The translations under genes were made by a program, and so were the position numbers. A stretch of 64,000 nt of DNA from JADJPF01 sp964492845 (GTDB taxonomy: Bacteria; Acidobacteriota; Blastocatellia; Chloracidobacteriales; JADJPF01). The notes under the pieces are model-generated. The model searched no databases. It was not told where the DNA came from and was given only the letters and a program-made list of their open reading frames with translations. The stretch spans positions 39,537 through 103,536 of the forward strand of contig CAZBMZ010000024.1 of assembly GCA_964492845.1 (NCBI GenBank), given 5' to 3'. Positions 63,889 to 64,000 of this stretch are shown here, piece by piece; the first letter of the stretch is position 1, and each line of letters opens with the position of its first letter.

Positions 63889-64000
63889 ATGGCAGCAACA
63901 AAAACGATAATAAAACAATTAGAAAGCAAAAAAGTAGAAGAAGTAGAACAAACGCGCAAACTCTACAATGAAGCGATAAAGTTTTATTTTGAGTTGCTGC
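63889..64000 (+). CDS. TnpB-like RNA-guided nuclease, N-terminus only (cut by window end)
   Basis: From ATG 63889 the frame stays open to the last base (37 codons). It begins MAATKTIIKQLESK and continues with EQTRKLYNEAIKFYFELL, the pattern of TnpB/IS605 OrfB N-termini, in which a helical segment with a YNEA-type motif precedes the RuvC nuclease. A weak or no Shine-Dalgarno sequence is visible. The catalytic region is outside the window; a Cas12-related or other protein cannot be excluded. Confidence 0.45.
   Translation, partial: MAATKTIIKQLESKKVEEVEQTRKLYNEAIKFYFELL

Noticed and set aside
1..64000. CRISPR arrays and tRNA genes
   Set aside because: No regularly spaced identical repeats of 20-40 nt and no tRNA-like T-arm pattern were seen on either strand by eye; a tRNAscan or CRISPR search would be decisive.

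Overview
The window is AT-rich bacterial chromosome (roughly one third G+C by eye) with dense, mostly well-annotatable genes on both strands. No rRNA, tRNA or CRISPR array was seen. Three eukaryotic-type Ser/Thr kinases with an N-terminal CxxC...CPxDG zinc ribbon, the core-gene order rplM-rpsI-rpsB-tsf-pyrH-frr, a separate atpI-atpB-atpE cluster, and an orphan PilT-type ATPase fit best with a low-GC member of Acidobacteriota (Blastocatellia-like). That placement is inference from family composition, not a computed phylogeny.

Layout. 1-4.6 kb is accessory: a cut-off secreted HExxH protein, an ECF sigma/anti-sigma/secreted-protein operon, a Fic-domain protein preceded by three copies of an 11-nt repeat, and a HigBA toxin-antitoxin pair with a perfect 25-bp operator-like palindrome. 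4.9-13.5 kb is a complete minus-strand potassium-uptake operon, kdpF-A-B-C-D-E, headed by an extra 27-residue membrane peptide. 13.6-23.4 kb holds an orphan Rieske oxygenase, a large DUF2723/TPR membrane protein, an M50-like membrane protein, an NtrC-type regulator, dCTP deaminase, a C-terminal processing protease and a PilT-type ATPase. 23.5-25.4 kb is the split F0 cluster. 25.5-29.7 kb is the translation cluster. 29.7-45.8 kb contains an rRNA methyltransferase, a PcrA-type helicase, the first Ser/Thr kinase, a PAS histidine kinase with NarL-type regulator, a TlpA-like thioredoxin, leucyl aminopeptidase, NAD-isocitrate dehydrogenase, gamma-glutamyltranspeptidase, and an HTH gene paired with a large unrecognised protein. 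46.0-51.3 kb has two more kinases, one fused to a formylglycine-generating-enzyme-like domain and one translationally coupled to an acyltransferase and a NYN nuclease. 51.4-59.3 kb is oxidoreductases, an M28 peptidase, a DUF805/SRPBCC membrane protein and a small unknown gene.

The most unusual part is the right edge (59.4-64.0 kb). A single-HKD phospholipase-D-like nuclease with two zinc ribbons overlaps by 4 nt with a 1032-residue RapA/DrmD-like SNF2 helicase, followed by a helical, possibly HEPN-like protein. This looks like a fragment of a DISARM- or Dpd-like, or undescribed, phage-defence locus. The third gene appears cut by a TnpB-type (IS200/IS605 family) element: its last codons lie in a GC-rich branched hairpin that resembles such an element's left end, and a TnpB-like N-terminus begins about 110 bp further on and runs off the window.

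Most genes are served by recognisable Shine-Dalgarno sequences, which I used to correct several starts, and by strong intrinsic terminators, which define the transcription units.
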